Shown piece by piece: positions 24,990 to 35,174 of a stretch of DNA of 64,000 bases (position 1 is its first letter; each line of letters begins with the position of its first letter). The notes beneath the pieces are model-generated. The model saw only the letters and a program-made list of their open reading frames with translations. It was not told the DNA's origin and did no database searches. This DNA comes from Cyanophora paradoxa (taxonomy: Eukaryota; Glaucocystophyceae; Cyanophorales; Cyanophoraceae), in the NCBI GenBank assembly GCA_004431415.1, contig QPMI01000056.1, forward strand, positions 186,001 through 250,000, written 5' to 3'. The translations under genes were made by a program, and so were the position numbers.

Positions 24990-25888
24990 GATGGGGGCCT
25001 GGGTCTACTGGCGCGACCTGCCGCGGCGCTCCCGCTTCCTCGCGTGCAGCAAGTTTCTCCGCCTCACCGGCTACTTCCCGCCGTTCCCTTCGCGGCTCTC
25101 AGACAGTCCCGCGCCTCGCGGTACGCCGCGCCGGGCACACCCTCGCAGGCGGCTCTCATTCCGCGCCAGTTCTCCGACGACCCCGAGTTCGACGCCTCGC
25201 ACGCTTTTCTTGCCGTGCTCGTGCCGGTCTACGTGATCCGCGTCACCGGCCAGTCGCGCGGGTCGATCTGCGTCGCGATCCACTCCAAGGACGACTACTC
25301 GGGCCTCGAAGCCACTGGCGTCAACCTCGCCGACCTGGGCATCACCCAGGAGGAGTGGGGCACACTCCACTCCCGCCTCGGCGACGTCCCCACGGTCCTT
25401 CACGCCCTCCGGGCCTTCGGTCCCACCGGCGCGCGCCAGCTCGAGCTCTTCGAGTTCCACACGCTGGCCTACCCGCTCGGCGTTCCGCTCGTCTTCCCGG
25501 CCGCGAGTTTTGACGACGACGCGGCCTGGCGGTACGCCGGCGCGGCGCGTTTTCTTCCTCTTCTCCCGCCGGCTCACCACGGACACACAGCGTCACGCAC
25601 GAACTCCTGCCGTGGGAATTCGCGGCCGGCCTCGCGGGCGCCGGCATGATCCACGCCTGGCTTCACGACTCGGTACGGCCGCGGTCGCTCTCCCGCCGAA
25701 CCGACCTCACGGCCTTGCAGGAGAAACAGAAGTTCTCCAAGACGTTTGGAACCGGCCTGCAGCCCTGGTTCCGCGACTTCGTGCGGGCCTTCACCGGGCA
25801 AGAACAGGGCGCAGGAAGGGCCGTAGCCCCCCCGGGCACGCACAACAAACCAGCGCTAGCCACGCCGATATCAATGCCAGCCACATAA
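24990..25888 (+). CDS. Retroelement ORF upstream of Gag-like region (unknown, frameshifted)
   Basis: Conserved-looking protein text runs through three frames: GAWVYWRDLPRRSRFLACSK, then IPRQFSDDPEFDASHAFLAV, VPVYVIRVTGQSRGSICVAI and GVNLADLGITQEEWGTLHSR, then ELLPWEFAAGLAGAGMIHAW and FSKTFGTGLQPWFRDFVRAF, with the stop at 25886-25888. Switching frame needs single-base changes near 25110 and 25550. I do not recognise the domain. It lies directly before the Gag-like region and could be an N-terminal structural protein of the element. Confidence 0.5.
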
Positions 25889-26029
25889 GTCTAGGCCGAG
25901 GTACTGTACTGCACCGTCAATGTTTCAGAGTCACTTGCGCACACTGACGCGCGCACCAGCCTCCCCGGGCAGGAAGGGCCGTAGCCTCTACGCTCGGCCC
26001 GCCCGCGGGTCAACTCGGCTGCGCAAACC

Positions 26030-28306
26030 AGCGGCCGACGTCATCAACGTCGACGCCGGCGCCGACGCCCCGGCTCCCGCCGAGCCGGACGCCCCCGCCT
26101 CGGGCTCCGCCCCCGGCGCCTCCAGCTCGTCCGCCCCGCCACCGGCGCCGGCGAAGCGCTCGCTTCCTCCGACGGGACGGAAGCGCGTACCGCCCCCGCT
26201 GAAGGCGGCGGACGCCGCGACCGGCGACGAAGGCTCGGCCCGCCTCCGGCGGAGAAGCCGAAGAAGAAGACGAAGGCGCCGGCACAGCCGCGCCGCACGG
26301 CTCCGCCAAGCCCGCCTCCTCCGCCGAGGAGGAGGCGCCTGAGGAGCCGGCCCCGCGCCCGGCCAAGCCGGCGAAGCGCAAGCGCCGCCCGGTCGTCCCG
26401 GAAGACGACTTCTCCGACGACGACTGGGGCCCGCCCCAGCGGCGCCGCGCGGCCTCACCCCGCCACCCGCTTCGGGCGACGAGGGCGAGGAGTCCGAAGA
26501 CGACTCGGACCCCGACCCGGAGCCCAAGGTCGTGGCGGCCGCCCCGAAGCGGCGCTCCGCCACCAAGGAGATCGTGCGGCTCCCACCGCCCCTCACGGGT
26601 TCGCCCCGTACCCCGCCTCGCCGCGCGCCTCTCACGCTGCGGCAGAGTCCGAGCGCCTGGCCGCCATCCAGCGCTCCCGCGAGGAGGCCCAGGCCGCCGC
26701 CGGCGCGAAACCGCTCGCGGCGGCCGCCCGCCATCTGCTGGCCGTCCTCCCGCCCCCGTCGGCAACACCCGCGGCGCAGCCCGCCCCGCACTATGCGCCC
26801 CACGCCGCCACCCAGCCGGCCAGGCGCCGCCCAGCCACCGGCCGGGCCCCGTTCGTCCCACCGGCTGACCCCTGGGCCGCCACGCGCGCGGCGCTGCTGG
26901 CGGGCAACGGCCCGCCGGACCTCGTCTGGCTCGCCCAGCACGCCGCGGCCGCCGCATCGCCCGCGACGGGAACGTGGGCCCCACAGGCCGGCTTCCAGCT
27001 TGCCGCACCGACCCCCGCAATCGCCGCGGGGACAGCCCCCGCCCAGACCGGGCCCCCGGCCGGCGCCGCTGCAGCCGGGGACGCGCAGAACCAGCGCGAC
27101 CACCGCGAGTCGCGCCGCGATCGCGCCAAGGACCGGCCCGCCGGCAAGGACCGCCGCAAGTCCTCGCCGGCAACCAAGTCGGCCGGCAGCAAGCGCGCCC
27201 GCTCCGCCTCCCGCCCCCGAGCCGGAAGTCCGCCGCGTCCGGCGACCCGTCCGACGCGGACGACTCCAGCTCCGCCTCGTCGGGCGCCAGCCTCCCCGAG
27301 TCAGATTCCGACTCCTCCTCCGAGGCCTCCGCCGTTCCCTCGCGGAAGGAGGCGAAGCGGGCAAAGCCGTCGGCCGCGGAGCCGACTGGCCGCCTCCGGC
27401 CGACCTCGTTCGCCCCGCCAACCTCGTCGGCCTCCAGCTGCCCGCCGCGGAGACTGGCCTGCACACCGCGGCCACCGAGCTCGCCGAGCGCCTCCGCCAG
27501 ATCGAGCAGGGCTTCACCAACTACCTCATGCCCGGCGGCAACAACATCGCGGGCAGCGCCGCCGGCGCGGTCGATCGCCAAGTCGCGCCCATGATCGCGA
27601 ACTTCGGCCTCTTCTGCATCCGGGAGACGCTCGAGTTCTGCTGGGCCCTCGTGACGCAAGGGCTCGCCCAGGCCAACGTGCAGAACGCCATCGGCCTCGT
27701 CGCGCGCATCGGCGAGATCCGCGCCCGCATGCCGGGCGGCGCCTGTGGCCGCAACGGCGAGCTCCTCCGCGAGTGGGACGCCCTCACGCGGCCGCTGTAC
27801 CACCGCCTGCGGGAGGCCGTCCGCGCTCTCTCGGTCCTCCGGGCCTACATGCGGCCCTCCGCGGACCTCACTCGCTCTCTCAACCAGGCGGGCCAGGCGG
27901 TCGCGGCCTGGCCCGACTCGGCGAAGCTCCTGCGCAGCTCCTCCGGCCGCGGCACGTCGTCGTTCCTGCAGAACCCGCCCCTCGGCCCCCACGAGCTGCG
28001 CAAGTTTGACAAGCAGGCGACCGCCACCCTCGCGGTCGGCACGCCCGAGGCCATGACGGCCGCCTTCCTGGCCGCCGGAGGTTCCCTCCCGCCCGCCCTT
28101 CCGAGACCTTCCATCGACGCCTCGCGCGAGCAGGCTCGGAGCGCCGCGAGCGCCGCGAGCGCGGCGGCCGGAAGCACGGCCGCGGCGCCAAGCAGCTCCG
28201 CGCGCGCGCCGCCGACGACGAGGAGCCCAAGGACCGCGGGGACTCCGACGAGGACCGCCCCAAGAAGGGCAAGAAGCCCAAGGGCGGCAAGCGCGGCAAG
28301 GACTAG
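26030..28306 (+). CDS. Gag-like protein of the DIRS-type element (frameshifted)
   Basis: The region begins with an Ala/Pro-rich, basic stretch (VINVDAGADAPAPAEPDAPA, then KPKKKTK), passes through low-complexity Pro/Ala/Arg sequence, and reaches a helical segment near 27400-28000: AATELAERLRQIEQGFTNYL, VAPMIANFGLFCIRETLEFC, GLVARIGEIRARM and LREAVRALSVLRAYMRPSAD. It ends in an acidic-then-lysine-rich tail (KKGKKPKGGKRGKD, stop 28304-28306). Position before RT and the helical core suggest a capsid/nucleocapsid role, with the basic tail binding nucleic acid. No zinc knuckle is present. Frame changes near 26230, 27300 and 28170 break the ORF. Confidence 0.5.
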
Positions 28307-28429
28307 CACGCCCGCCCCTCCGTCCGCGGCTCCCCCGTCGATCCCCGCGTCGCCCCCAGCCGCTCCCGGGCCTGCGAGCCCGTTCCCCCGTCGTGTACCC
28401 GCGTGTACAATGCCACCAGGCATTTCCAC

Positions 28430-30110
28430 CCCCGATCCGTTCGAGCGCTTGCGCCGCCTGGTGGCGGCGCACGGGGACCCGGGCCGTACGATTTCGCGGG
28501 CGCCGCGGCACGTTTCCGAGCGGGGCAGCTCCAGGACCACGCGCACAACTGGCGCGCCTTCTTCCGCCGCGCCGGCACGCAGTTGCCGTCCTGGTGGGCA
28601 TCGTGATTAGCAAGGGGCTGCGCCTGCCGCTCCAGACCCTGAACGGCATGCCGGTCGCGTCCCCGCTGGACCTACCCGGATCCGTCCCGAAGGGCCGCGC
28701 CACTCGTGCTACCGCACGCCGGAGCACACCGCGTTCGTCGACCGCGAGGCCGCGAGCATGCTCGCCCTCGGCGTCACGCGCGTCGCGACCGAGGAGGACA
28801 TCCGCCTGATCCGGCACCGGGCCTCGCTCCTCGTGGTCGACAAGGCCGGCCCGGACAAATTCCGCCTATGCCTCGACGCGACGCCGGTGAACCCGTTCAT
28901 CGGCTGCCGACCTTCCGGTACCAGACGCTCGACGAGGTTGCGTCGTACCTCACGCCCGGCTGCTGGCTCGTGAAGTTCGACCTCAAAAGGGCTATTACCA
29001 CATCGCCCTCGAGCCGAGCACGCAGCGCCTGCTCTCTTTCGAGTGGCGAGGCGTCCTGTACGTCTACCAGGCGCTCTGCTTCGGCGTGAACATCGCGTGC
29101 TTCGCGTTCACGAAGTTCACGCGCGCGTTCGCGAAGTACTGGGCCGCCCTCGGGGTCAAGCTCTGCACGTACATCGACGACGGGCTGTTCATCTGCCCGT
29201 CCCGCGAAATCGCGGAGCTCGTGTCGATGCACCTGCGGGCGATCGCACCCGACCTCGGCATCACGTTCTCCGAGAAATCGGACTTCACGCCGACCCAGCT
29301 CACGGAGTACCTGGGCATCGTGATCGACGTGCGCCCCGAGTCCGGCGTTTTCGCGGTCACCGCGAAAAAGGTCGCAAAAACCCTCGCGCGCGTCGACGAG
29401 GCGCTCGACCAGCCTCCGTCTCGGCCCGCCGGCTCCAGAAGCTCGCCGGCTCCCTCATCGCCCTCCGCATGGCCTTCCCGCGGTCCGCCTCATGACCGGC
29501 CCCTGTTCGGCCTCATGTCGACCGCGGACGCGCTCGCCGACCCGTTCAACGAGTCGCTGGTCACGATCGAGGGCCCCGCGCGCGAGTGCCTCGAGTGGCT
29601 GCGCGCCGCCCTCCGCCGCGGCTCGCCCCGGAGCACCCGATCTGGACGCCGCGGTCCTTCTACCGGCTGTTCACCGACGCCCCGGCTACGGCTACGCCGC
29701 CTTCCTTGACAAGGCGGTGTCCTTCGACGCCGGCGCCACGCGCCAGCGCGAGGCGTGGTCCGTGTTCGGCACGTTCCCGGCGTCCCTGCGCGCCTCCGAC
29801 GGCCCATGAAGGCCGGCGACACGAGCAGCAACGAGCGCGAGCTCCGCGCCATCGTCGCCGCGGCGGACGACCTGTTCCCCTGCTCCCGCGGGCGCGCACG
29901 TCCTCATCCGCTGCGACAACCGCTCGGCGGTCGCCGCCGTGGCGCGCGGGGGCGGCTCCGCCCGCCTCTTCGACCTGAGCGTCCGCCTCTGGCACCGCTG
30001 CGCGGCCTCGGCGTGTCCATCACCGCCCGGCACCTGCCGGGCGAGGCCAACGTCTTCGCCGACCGCGGCTCGCGCGACGGCGCCCGCGCCCCGGCTCTGA
30101 ACCGCTCCCT
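28430..30110 (+). CDS. Reverse transcriptase / RNase H of the DIRS-type element (frameshifted)
   Basis: After an entry segment (HNWRAFFRRAG, VLVGIVISKGLRLPLQT) the RT blocks follow: EHTAFVDREAASMLALGV, ASLLVVDKAGPDKFRLCLDA, TFRYQTLDEVASYL, VKFDLK, and QALCFGVNIACFAFTKFTRA. The catalytic CTYIDDGLF has YIDD at 29170-29181, and EYLGIVIDVRPESG follows. RNase H starts near 29660 (LFTDA) and continues through SSNERELRAIVAAADD and HVLIRCDNRSAVAAVARGG to ARHLPGEANVFAD near 30060. The D-E-D residues of RNase H are visible. Single-base losses interrupt the frame near 28910, 28995, 29425, 29480 and 29620. It copies the element RNA into DNA. The FDLK and YIDD motifs and the adjoining recombinase place it in the DIRS order. 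Confidence 0.85.
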
Positions 30111-30432
30111 CCTCGAGCGGTGCCGACGCCTCCTCGGTCAGCGCGCGGCCGCCACCACCACGTCGCCTTCGAGGACGACCTCTGGTTGGGCGACTTCCGC
30201 CCCGCGGAGCCGACCGTCCTGACGGTCGACTCTCGCCTCCGCCCGGCGCTGATCGCCTCGCTCCGCGATCGCCCGGCCTCGGCCCCCTCGGCCTCCTCCT
30301 CCCCGTCCAGCCCAGCACGACCTGGTCGGTCGCGCTGGGGGACCTTCGCGCCCGCGGCGCCTCCGTCGCCCCGCTCGCCGACCTTCCCCCCCATGTCTTC
30401 TTCTCCGGGAGCATAGGCCTGGGCTCGTCCCC

Positions 30433-31429
30433 GTGGCCGCTCGAGCTGACCTTCTGGTCGTAGAGCCGAACGTGGCGGCGGAAGAGCTCGCCGACTGGCA
30501 GGGGGCCGCTTTCGCGCCCCGCACCACGGCGGGGCAGCGGCGTGCGGCGCGCCGGTACTTCGCGTTCACCGCCCGCCACGACCTGGCGCCGGCGGCCGAG
30601 CGCTCCGTCCTCCTCTTTCTGGCCGATGCGACCGCCAGCCGCCGCCGCACGGCGGGGGCAGACCTCGCCCCGAGCACCATCGGCGGCCTGGCGGCCCACA
30701 TCTGGCGCGAGCTCAAGCTGCGGGGCTGGTGGACCCGCCCAGCCGCGCTCGTTCATGTACCAGACGGCCTGGCGCGGCATGAAGCGCCGCCTGGGCCGAC
30801 CCGTCCAGCAGCGCCGCGCGCTCCTGCCCGGCGACGTCCGGGCCTGGTTCGCCACCTCCTCCTTCGGCATCCGCGCCCCGGCGCAGCGACTCCGCGACGC
30901 CGCGCTGCTCGCCGTCGGCATCGCCGGGTTCCTGCGAGGCGCAGAGCTCGTCGCCCTTCGAATGGGCGACGTCACGTGCGAGACGGAACCGTCCCCTCGC
31001 ATCGCCCTGCACGTCCGGCGCTCGAAGACCGACCAGGAGGCACGCGGCGCCGTCGTCTACCTGACGCCCGCCCGCCACAGTCCGTCCTGCCCCGTGCGAC
31101 TGCTCGCGTCCCACCTGAGCGAGAACCGGGCCGACGCCCCGGCCACGGCCCCACTATTCCCGCGTCTCTCCGACCCGTCGACCGCGGTCACCGCCGGCTT
31201 CCTACGGCGCCTGGTGAAGGAGGTGGCCGGCGCGGTCGGCCACGACCCCGCGGACTTCTCCGGGCACAGCCTCCGCCGCGGCGGCGCCACGGCTGCGGCC
31301 CGCCGCGGCCTGCCGGCGACCTGGATCCGCCGTCACGGTCGTTGGGCCCTGTACTCCTCGGTTCCCCAGGGGTACATCGAGGATTACCTGTTCCTTCTCT
31401 CCTCCGACCTCGCCGACCTCGGCTTTTAG
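30433..31429 (+). CDS. Tyrosine recombinase of the DIRS-type element
   Basis: The N-terminal part (from MAARADLLVVEPNVAAEELA at 30433) carries a SAM-like segment, RRYFAFTARHDLAPAAERSV, ending near IWRELKLRG. After a one-base frame change near 30745, the catalytic domain follows: IAGFLRGAELVALRMGDV (first catalytic Arg at 30934-30936), KTDQEARG, GHSLRRGGATAA (H at 31265, R at 31274), IRRHGRWALYSS (H at 31334) and GYIEDYLF (nucleophile Tyr at 31373-31375), with the stop at 31427-31429. The R-H-x-x-R-H-Y set is complete. It should join circular element DNA to the genome, explaining the absence of a target-site duplication. Confidence 0.88.
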
Positions 31430-31663
31430 CCCGGCGTTGTAGCGTGTAAAAATGCATTCACGGTTAGCCGTACTGGCAATCGAGAATGACACGCGAGGGC
31501 CCGCGCGGTGCGCGGGCGGGGAAGGATAGGGAGCGGGGGATGCTGAGCCGGAGGGGAAGGGGGGCTCTTAAAGGGCCCCGCTCTTTTCCCCCCCCGGCCG
31601 CTCCAGCGTTTTATGATTGGTGCAATGTATGCTATTCTGGCTGGCTGTGACCTGACTCTTGTT

Positions 31664-32218
31664 TGGTAGGGGGTACTGCATTCGTGCTGCGTTCGCTACG
31701 CTCACCCCCGCGGCCTCCGGCGGCGGTACCCGGCTTCGGATCCCCGAACCCGGAAGAAACCGCGTACCCCTCCCCGGGGTACGCTGTTCGCCCCAACCGG
31801 CCCCACAAGGCGCGGCCCGAGGCCGAACGCGTACCCCGGAGAGGGGTACGGCGTCAGAGCGGCCCCGATCAAGTGTACCCCGAGCGGGGTACCCCGATCG
31901 GCCCGCGACGGCCCGAGAGGAGTACCCCCGAGCGGGGTACACCGTCTCGACCCGCAACGGCCCTCCCCGGGTACAGGCGCCTAGCGCGCTTACCCGGAGA
32001 GTTCTTGTTCCGGAACTCGCAAGGGCGAGGCCGGAATGGCATACGGCGATCCGCCCTGGTCGATCGCCAACGTATTATGATACGTGGTTCCCGGGAAAGC
32101 AGCCTTGAGCTGCCGTACCTCAGGGCCCAACCTGATGCGCTATCCCGTGCATCTAGCTAAGTAGTGCCAGGCGTAAGATAGCTAGGTCTTCTGCATTCGA
32201 ATGAAGCGAGGCGTAAAT
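31664..32218 (+). repeat. Split direct repeat B1
   Basis: This 555-bp block starts TGGTAGGGGGTACTGCATTC and ends GAGGCGTAAAT. It matches B2 except for C/G homopolymer lengths. It contains four perfect hairpins built on GTACCCC/GGGGTAC at about 31763-31782, 31830-31850, 31875-31892 and 31922-31940, plus CGTATTATGATACG near 32071. Confidence 0.9.
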
Positions 32219-32533
32219 CGGGATTTGCGCTCTCAATGCGTAAATCGAGTTTTGCGCCGACGGAATGCGAACAAAGAAGACCGTAGCCGAGCGCCAGGCA
32301 CGAAAGAGCTGAGCGACCCGCTAGCCGCGGAGCGGCGCGAGGCGAGCACGGGATAAGCAGCAGGCTGCAGCGAGCGTCCCGCAAGGGACTAGCTGAGCTA
32401 GCCGTTGGGCCGAGCCGGCGGGCTTGAAGCCGCCGAGCTCCGGGGGGTACGCTGATTCGGGGTTTCCCTTCACGCCCAGCTTCGCTCGCGGCCGCTCCAG
32501 GCCACGAAGCGACCAGCGGCGAAGCGAAATCGC
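32218..32533 (+). repeat. Split direct repeat A2
   Basis: This is the second copy of the 316-bp A block, joined directly to the end of B1. The B1-A2 junction is the arrangement expected when the two element ends meet in a circle. Confidence 0.9.
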
Positions 32534-33181
32534 TCCCGCCCACCTCCCCGCGATTTTTCCTTCCGGGGCGCCGAACCTCGCCACCAGCGAGCCCGGCGCC
32601 GCGAAAAGTTCGCGCAAAAGGCAATGTATACGGCGACCAGCGCCAGCGTTCGCCGAGGGTATTATAATACGTGGTTCCTTGTCGTCTCCTGTGCACACGG
32701 TTCCGGATGTTACTCCCGCTCGGTGCCGGCCACCAGCGCGGACGTGGTCGTGCACAGCTGATCCGTGGTAATTTACAATAGTCCCGTCGAAGATTCGGGC
32801 ACGAACCGCGCAGACTCGGTGTACCGGTCGTCATTCGTTTTCCACGCGCGTCCGCTGGACCCACTTGTGCCGGGCCGGGGTCCAGCGCGCCCCCAAGAAA
32901 CAGTCGCGCGGCTTCGTGGAGAATCTCGAGTTTTTCACCGCCGGGTTTTACCCTGTTTTTCCTCTGGACCCGCGGGTGCCGAGCCGGGGTCCAGCGCGCA
33001 TGACCGTTACGCGGTTTTTCCCGCGGTAACTTGATGGGTTTTCGAGTCTGCCGCCCCGGCGCGGGGGGAGACTTCGCGCATGTTTTGGAGTCCTGTTGGT
33101 TTTTGATGAACCTCGGTTGTCGTATGTTGTACGATCCCTTGGTCTCATGGTCGTCTGCGGACGACGGACACGCTACGCGCG
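32534..33181 (+). other. Spacer between A2 and B2 with paired hairpins
   Basis: No protein is apparent in this 648-bp spacer. Two copies of a hairpin with stem CTGGACCC/GGGGTCCAG lie at 32855-32885 and 32964-32994, each followed by CGCGC. A perfect palindrome, GTATTATAATAC, lies at 32659-32670 and is followed by GTGGTTCC, the same word that follows the related palindrome in B1 and B2. Confidence 0.7.
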
Positions 33182-33738
33182 TGGTAGGGGGTACTGCATT
33201 CGTGCTGCGTTCGCTACGCTCACCCCCGCGGCCTCCGGCGGCGGTACCCGGCTTCGGATCCCCGAACCCGGAAGAAACCGCGTACCCCTCCCCGGGGTAC
33301 GCTGTTCGCCCCAACCGGCCCCACAAGGCGCGGCCCGAGGCCGAACGCGTACCCGGAGAGGGGTACGGCGTCAGAGCGGCCCCGATCAAGTGTACCCCGA
33401 GCGGGGTACCCGATCGGCCCCGCGACGGCCCCGAGAGGAGTACCCCCGAGCGGGGTACACCGTCTCGACCCGCAACGGCCCTCCCCGGGGTACAGGCGCC
33501 TAGCGCGCTTACCCCGGAGAGTTCTTGTTCCGGAACTCGCAAGGGCGAGGCCGGAATGGCATACGGCGATCCGCCCTGGTCGATCGCCAACGTATTATGA
33601 TACGTGGTTCCCGGGAAAGCAGCCTTGAGCTGCCGTACCTCAGGGCCCAACCTGATGCGCTATCCCGTGCATCTAGCTAAGTAGTGCCAGGCGTAAGATA
33701 GCTAGGTCTTCTGCATTCGAATGAAGCGAGGCGTAAAT
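33182..33738 (+). repeat. Split direct repeat B2 (right end of element)
   Basis: This 557-bp copy of B ends at GGCGTAAAT, after which the F-box exon resumes with GCGCGCGGACGCC. Differences from B1 are one-base changes in runs of C or G. Confidence 0.9.
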
Positions 33739-35174
33739 GCGCGCGGACGCCGTCAGCGTCGCGCTGAGGCGGCCGCGGCCGTGGCGGGCGCGGCGCCAGG
33801 CGGAGCAGAGCGCGCTGCCGCGGCTGCTGGCGGCCGCGGCGGCCGTGTTCGAGGCTTGCGTGGCGGCGGCGGCGGCGGCCGCGGGCGGGGCGGCGGAGGG
33901 CTTTGAGGCGACGCTCATCGTCGAGGAACGGCTCCTGCCGCTCGGAGCGCTCCACGGGGCGTTGGACGGGGCGGCCCCGCCGGGTCTCGAGCACCTGACC
34001 GGCCTCCACCTCCCCGCGGAGCTGTTCGTATGCGAGGAGTCGGCCGGGCTCATCGCCGCCCGGTGCCCGCGGCTCAAGCGGCTCAGCTTCGGCACGCACG
34101 GGCGCCAAGGCCAGCTCCAGCAAAGCCTGGACGGCGTTCTGGCTCTGCTCTCGGCCCTCCCGCTGGAGGAGCTCGCCGTCCGCTGCCCCGCCTGCGTCCA
34201 GGGCAGCCACCTCCGCTGCCTCATGGACACGCCCGCCGGCCGCTCCCTCCGCTCCCTCGAGCTCTGGTGCGCCGTATCCCCCGTACCCCTCCCCGCGCCC
34301 CGCTGTACCCCTAACGCCCTCCCCCCCCCCCCCGTTGCAGGGAGAAGGTGTGGCTGCACAGCGACGGAATCGAGGCCCTCTTCTCGTTCCCCCGCCTCGA
34401 GCGCATCGCGTCCAGGCTCTTCGTCTCGTGCGCCGCGCCTGTACCCCCCTGAGATCGCGCCCGTACCCCTCGCTCAACACCCCCGGGCCCGGGCCGGACG
34501 GCAGGCCGGAGGCGGGCGGGGCGCTGAGGGAGGGCCTGGCTCGCCACGGGTCGCTCAGGGAGGCTCACCTGATCCTGGAGCACGTCCCCCCGGGCGCCTT
34601 CGTCTCGCGCCTGGGCGAGGCCATCGGCCGCTCGCCCCTCGCCGCCCTCCACCTTGAGTTCGAATCCGGCGCGGCCCCTTTCGTGAAGCAGAGCGTGCGG
34701 ACCCGCCGGCGCCCTCTGACCGCCCGCCGTCGCGCGCAGACGTGACGAGGCCGCCGGGGGGCGCCCTGGCCCCTCTGCTGGAGGGCGCCGGGGCTGTCCT
34801 GCGGTCCCTGGGCCTGACCGTGAAGGAGCCCCCGGCCCCGGATGACCTCGCCGCCCTCGCCGCCCGCGGGCCCCCGCTCGCCTCGGTCGCCCTCTCCCTC
34901 CCCCTCCCCTCCTACCCGGGGGACGTGCCCCCGGGGTACGACGTCCTCGCAGCCCTCGCGCCCCTCGGCCCCCGCCTCGAGGTCCGCGCCGCTCCCGTCC
35001 CCCCCGCGCCCTTTGCATGCAACGTCCTTACTAATATGCCTTCACCGTACCCCGCAGGTCCGCCTCCTGAGGGAGACGTACCGGGAGACGGCGGAGCAGC
35101 TGGCGACCCTCGCGGCCTTCCATCTGCTGCTCCCCGCCGCCCGCGTCGAGCTGCGCTACGTCTGCAAGTACTAG

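Larger units (their letters stand above)
22455..33738 (+). mobile_element. DIRS-order (Ngaro/PAT-like) tyrosine-recombinase retrotransposon
   Basis: The element has four repeat blocks: A1 at 22455-22770, B1 at 31664-32218, A2 at 32218-32533 and B2 at 33182-33738. A1 equals A2 and B1 equals B2, and B1 abuts A2, giving the split-direct-repeat order A1-body-B1A2-B2 described for Ngaro and PAT elements. The body carries a tandem-repeat region, Gag-like sequence, reverse transcriptase with RNase H, and a tyrosine recombinase, all on the plus strand. There is no target-site duplication: both flanks belong to one F-box exon and rejoin in frame. Such elements are thought to integrate as circular DNA through the recombinase; the B1A2 junction would represent the joined circle ends. 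Open frames are broken by several single-base deletions, possibly sequencing errors. Confidence 0.9.
22175..35174 (+). pseudogene. F-box/leucine-rich gene split by an 11.3-kb retrotransposon
   Basis: The 5' part (22175-22454) encodes MIMEQRPAPALASAAGAG and the F-box LLDLPDEILADVLQLAGL, then RRACRRLRAAVEGRAW and a helix ending ALVRAGRL. The reading frame then runs into the retroelement and stops at 22480. The 3' part resumes at 33739 with RADAVSVALRRPRPW and leucine-rich segments (PGLEHLTGLHLPAELF, CPRLKRLSFGTHG, LPLEELAVRCPAC). Introns follow near 34265-34340 and beyond. Exons near 34341 (GIEALFSFPRLERIASRLF), 34500-34700 and 34745-35035 precede a last exon ending ARVELRYVCKY (stop 35172-35174). 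With the element removed the codon at the junction is restored and the frame continues, so this was one gene. The interrupted allele should be null unless the element is spliced or excised. Confidence 0.8.

Noticed and set aside
23416-25236. 606-codon plus-strand frame across the tandem array
   Set aside because: The DNA repeats explain the open frame. Only its last part (from about 24990) has non-repetitive protein-like text, so the rest is not called.
26010-28817. 935-codon open frame on the minus strand
   Set aside because: It is antisense to Gag-like and RT sequence of the retroelement; long antisense frames are expected at this GC content and the protein is Arg/Gly/Ala low complexity.
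22455-33738. LTR retrotransposon
   Set aside because: The repeats are split (A1, B1A2, B2) rather than terminal copies of one unit, there is no target-site duplication, and a tyrosine recombinase replaces an integrase.
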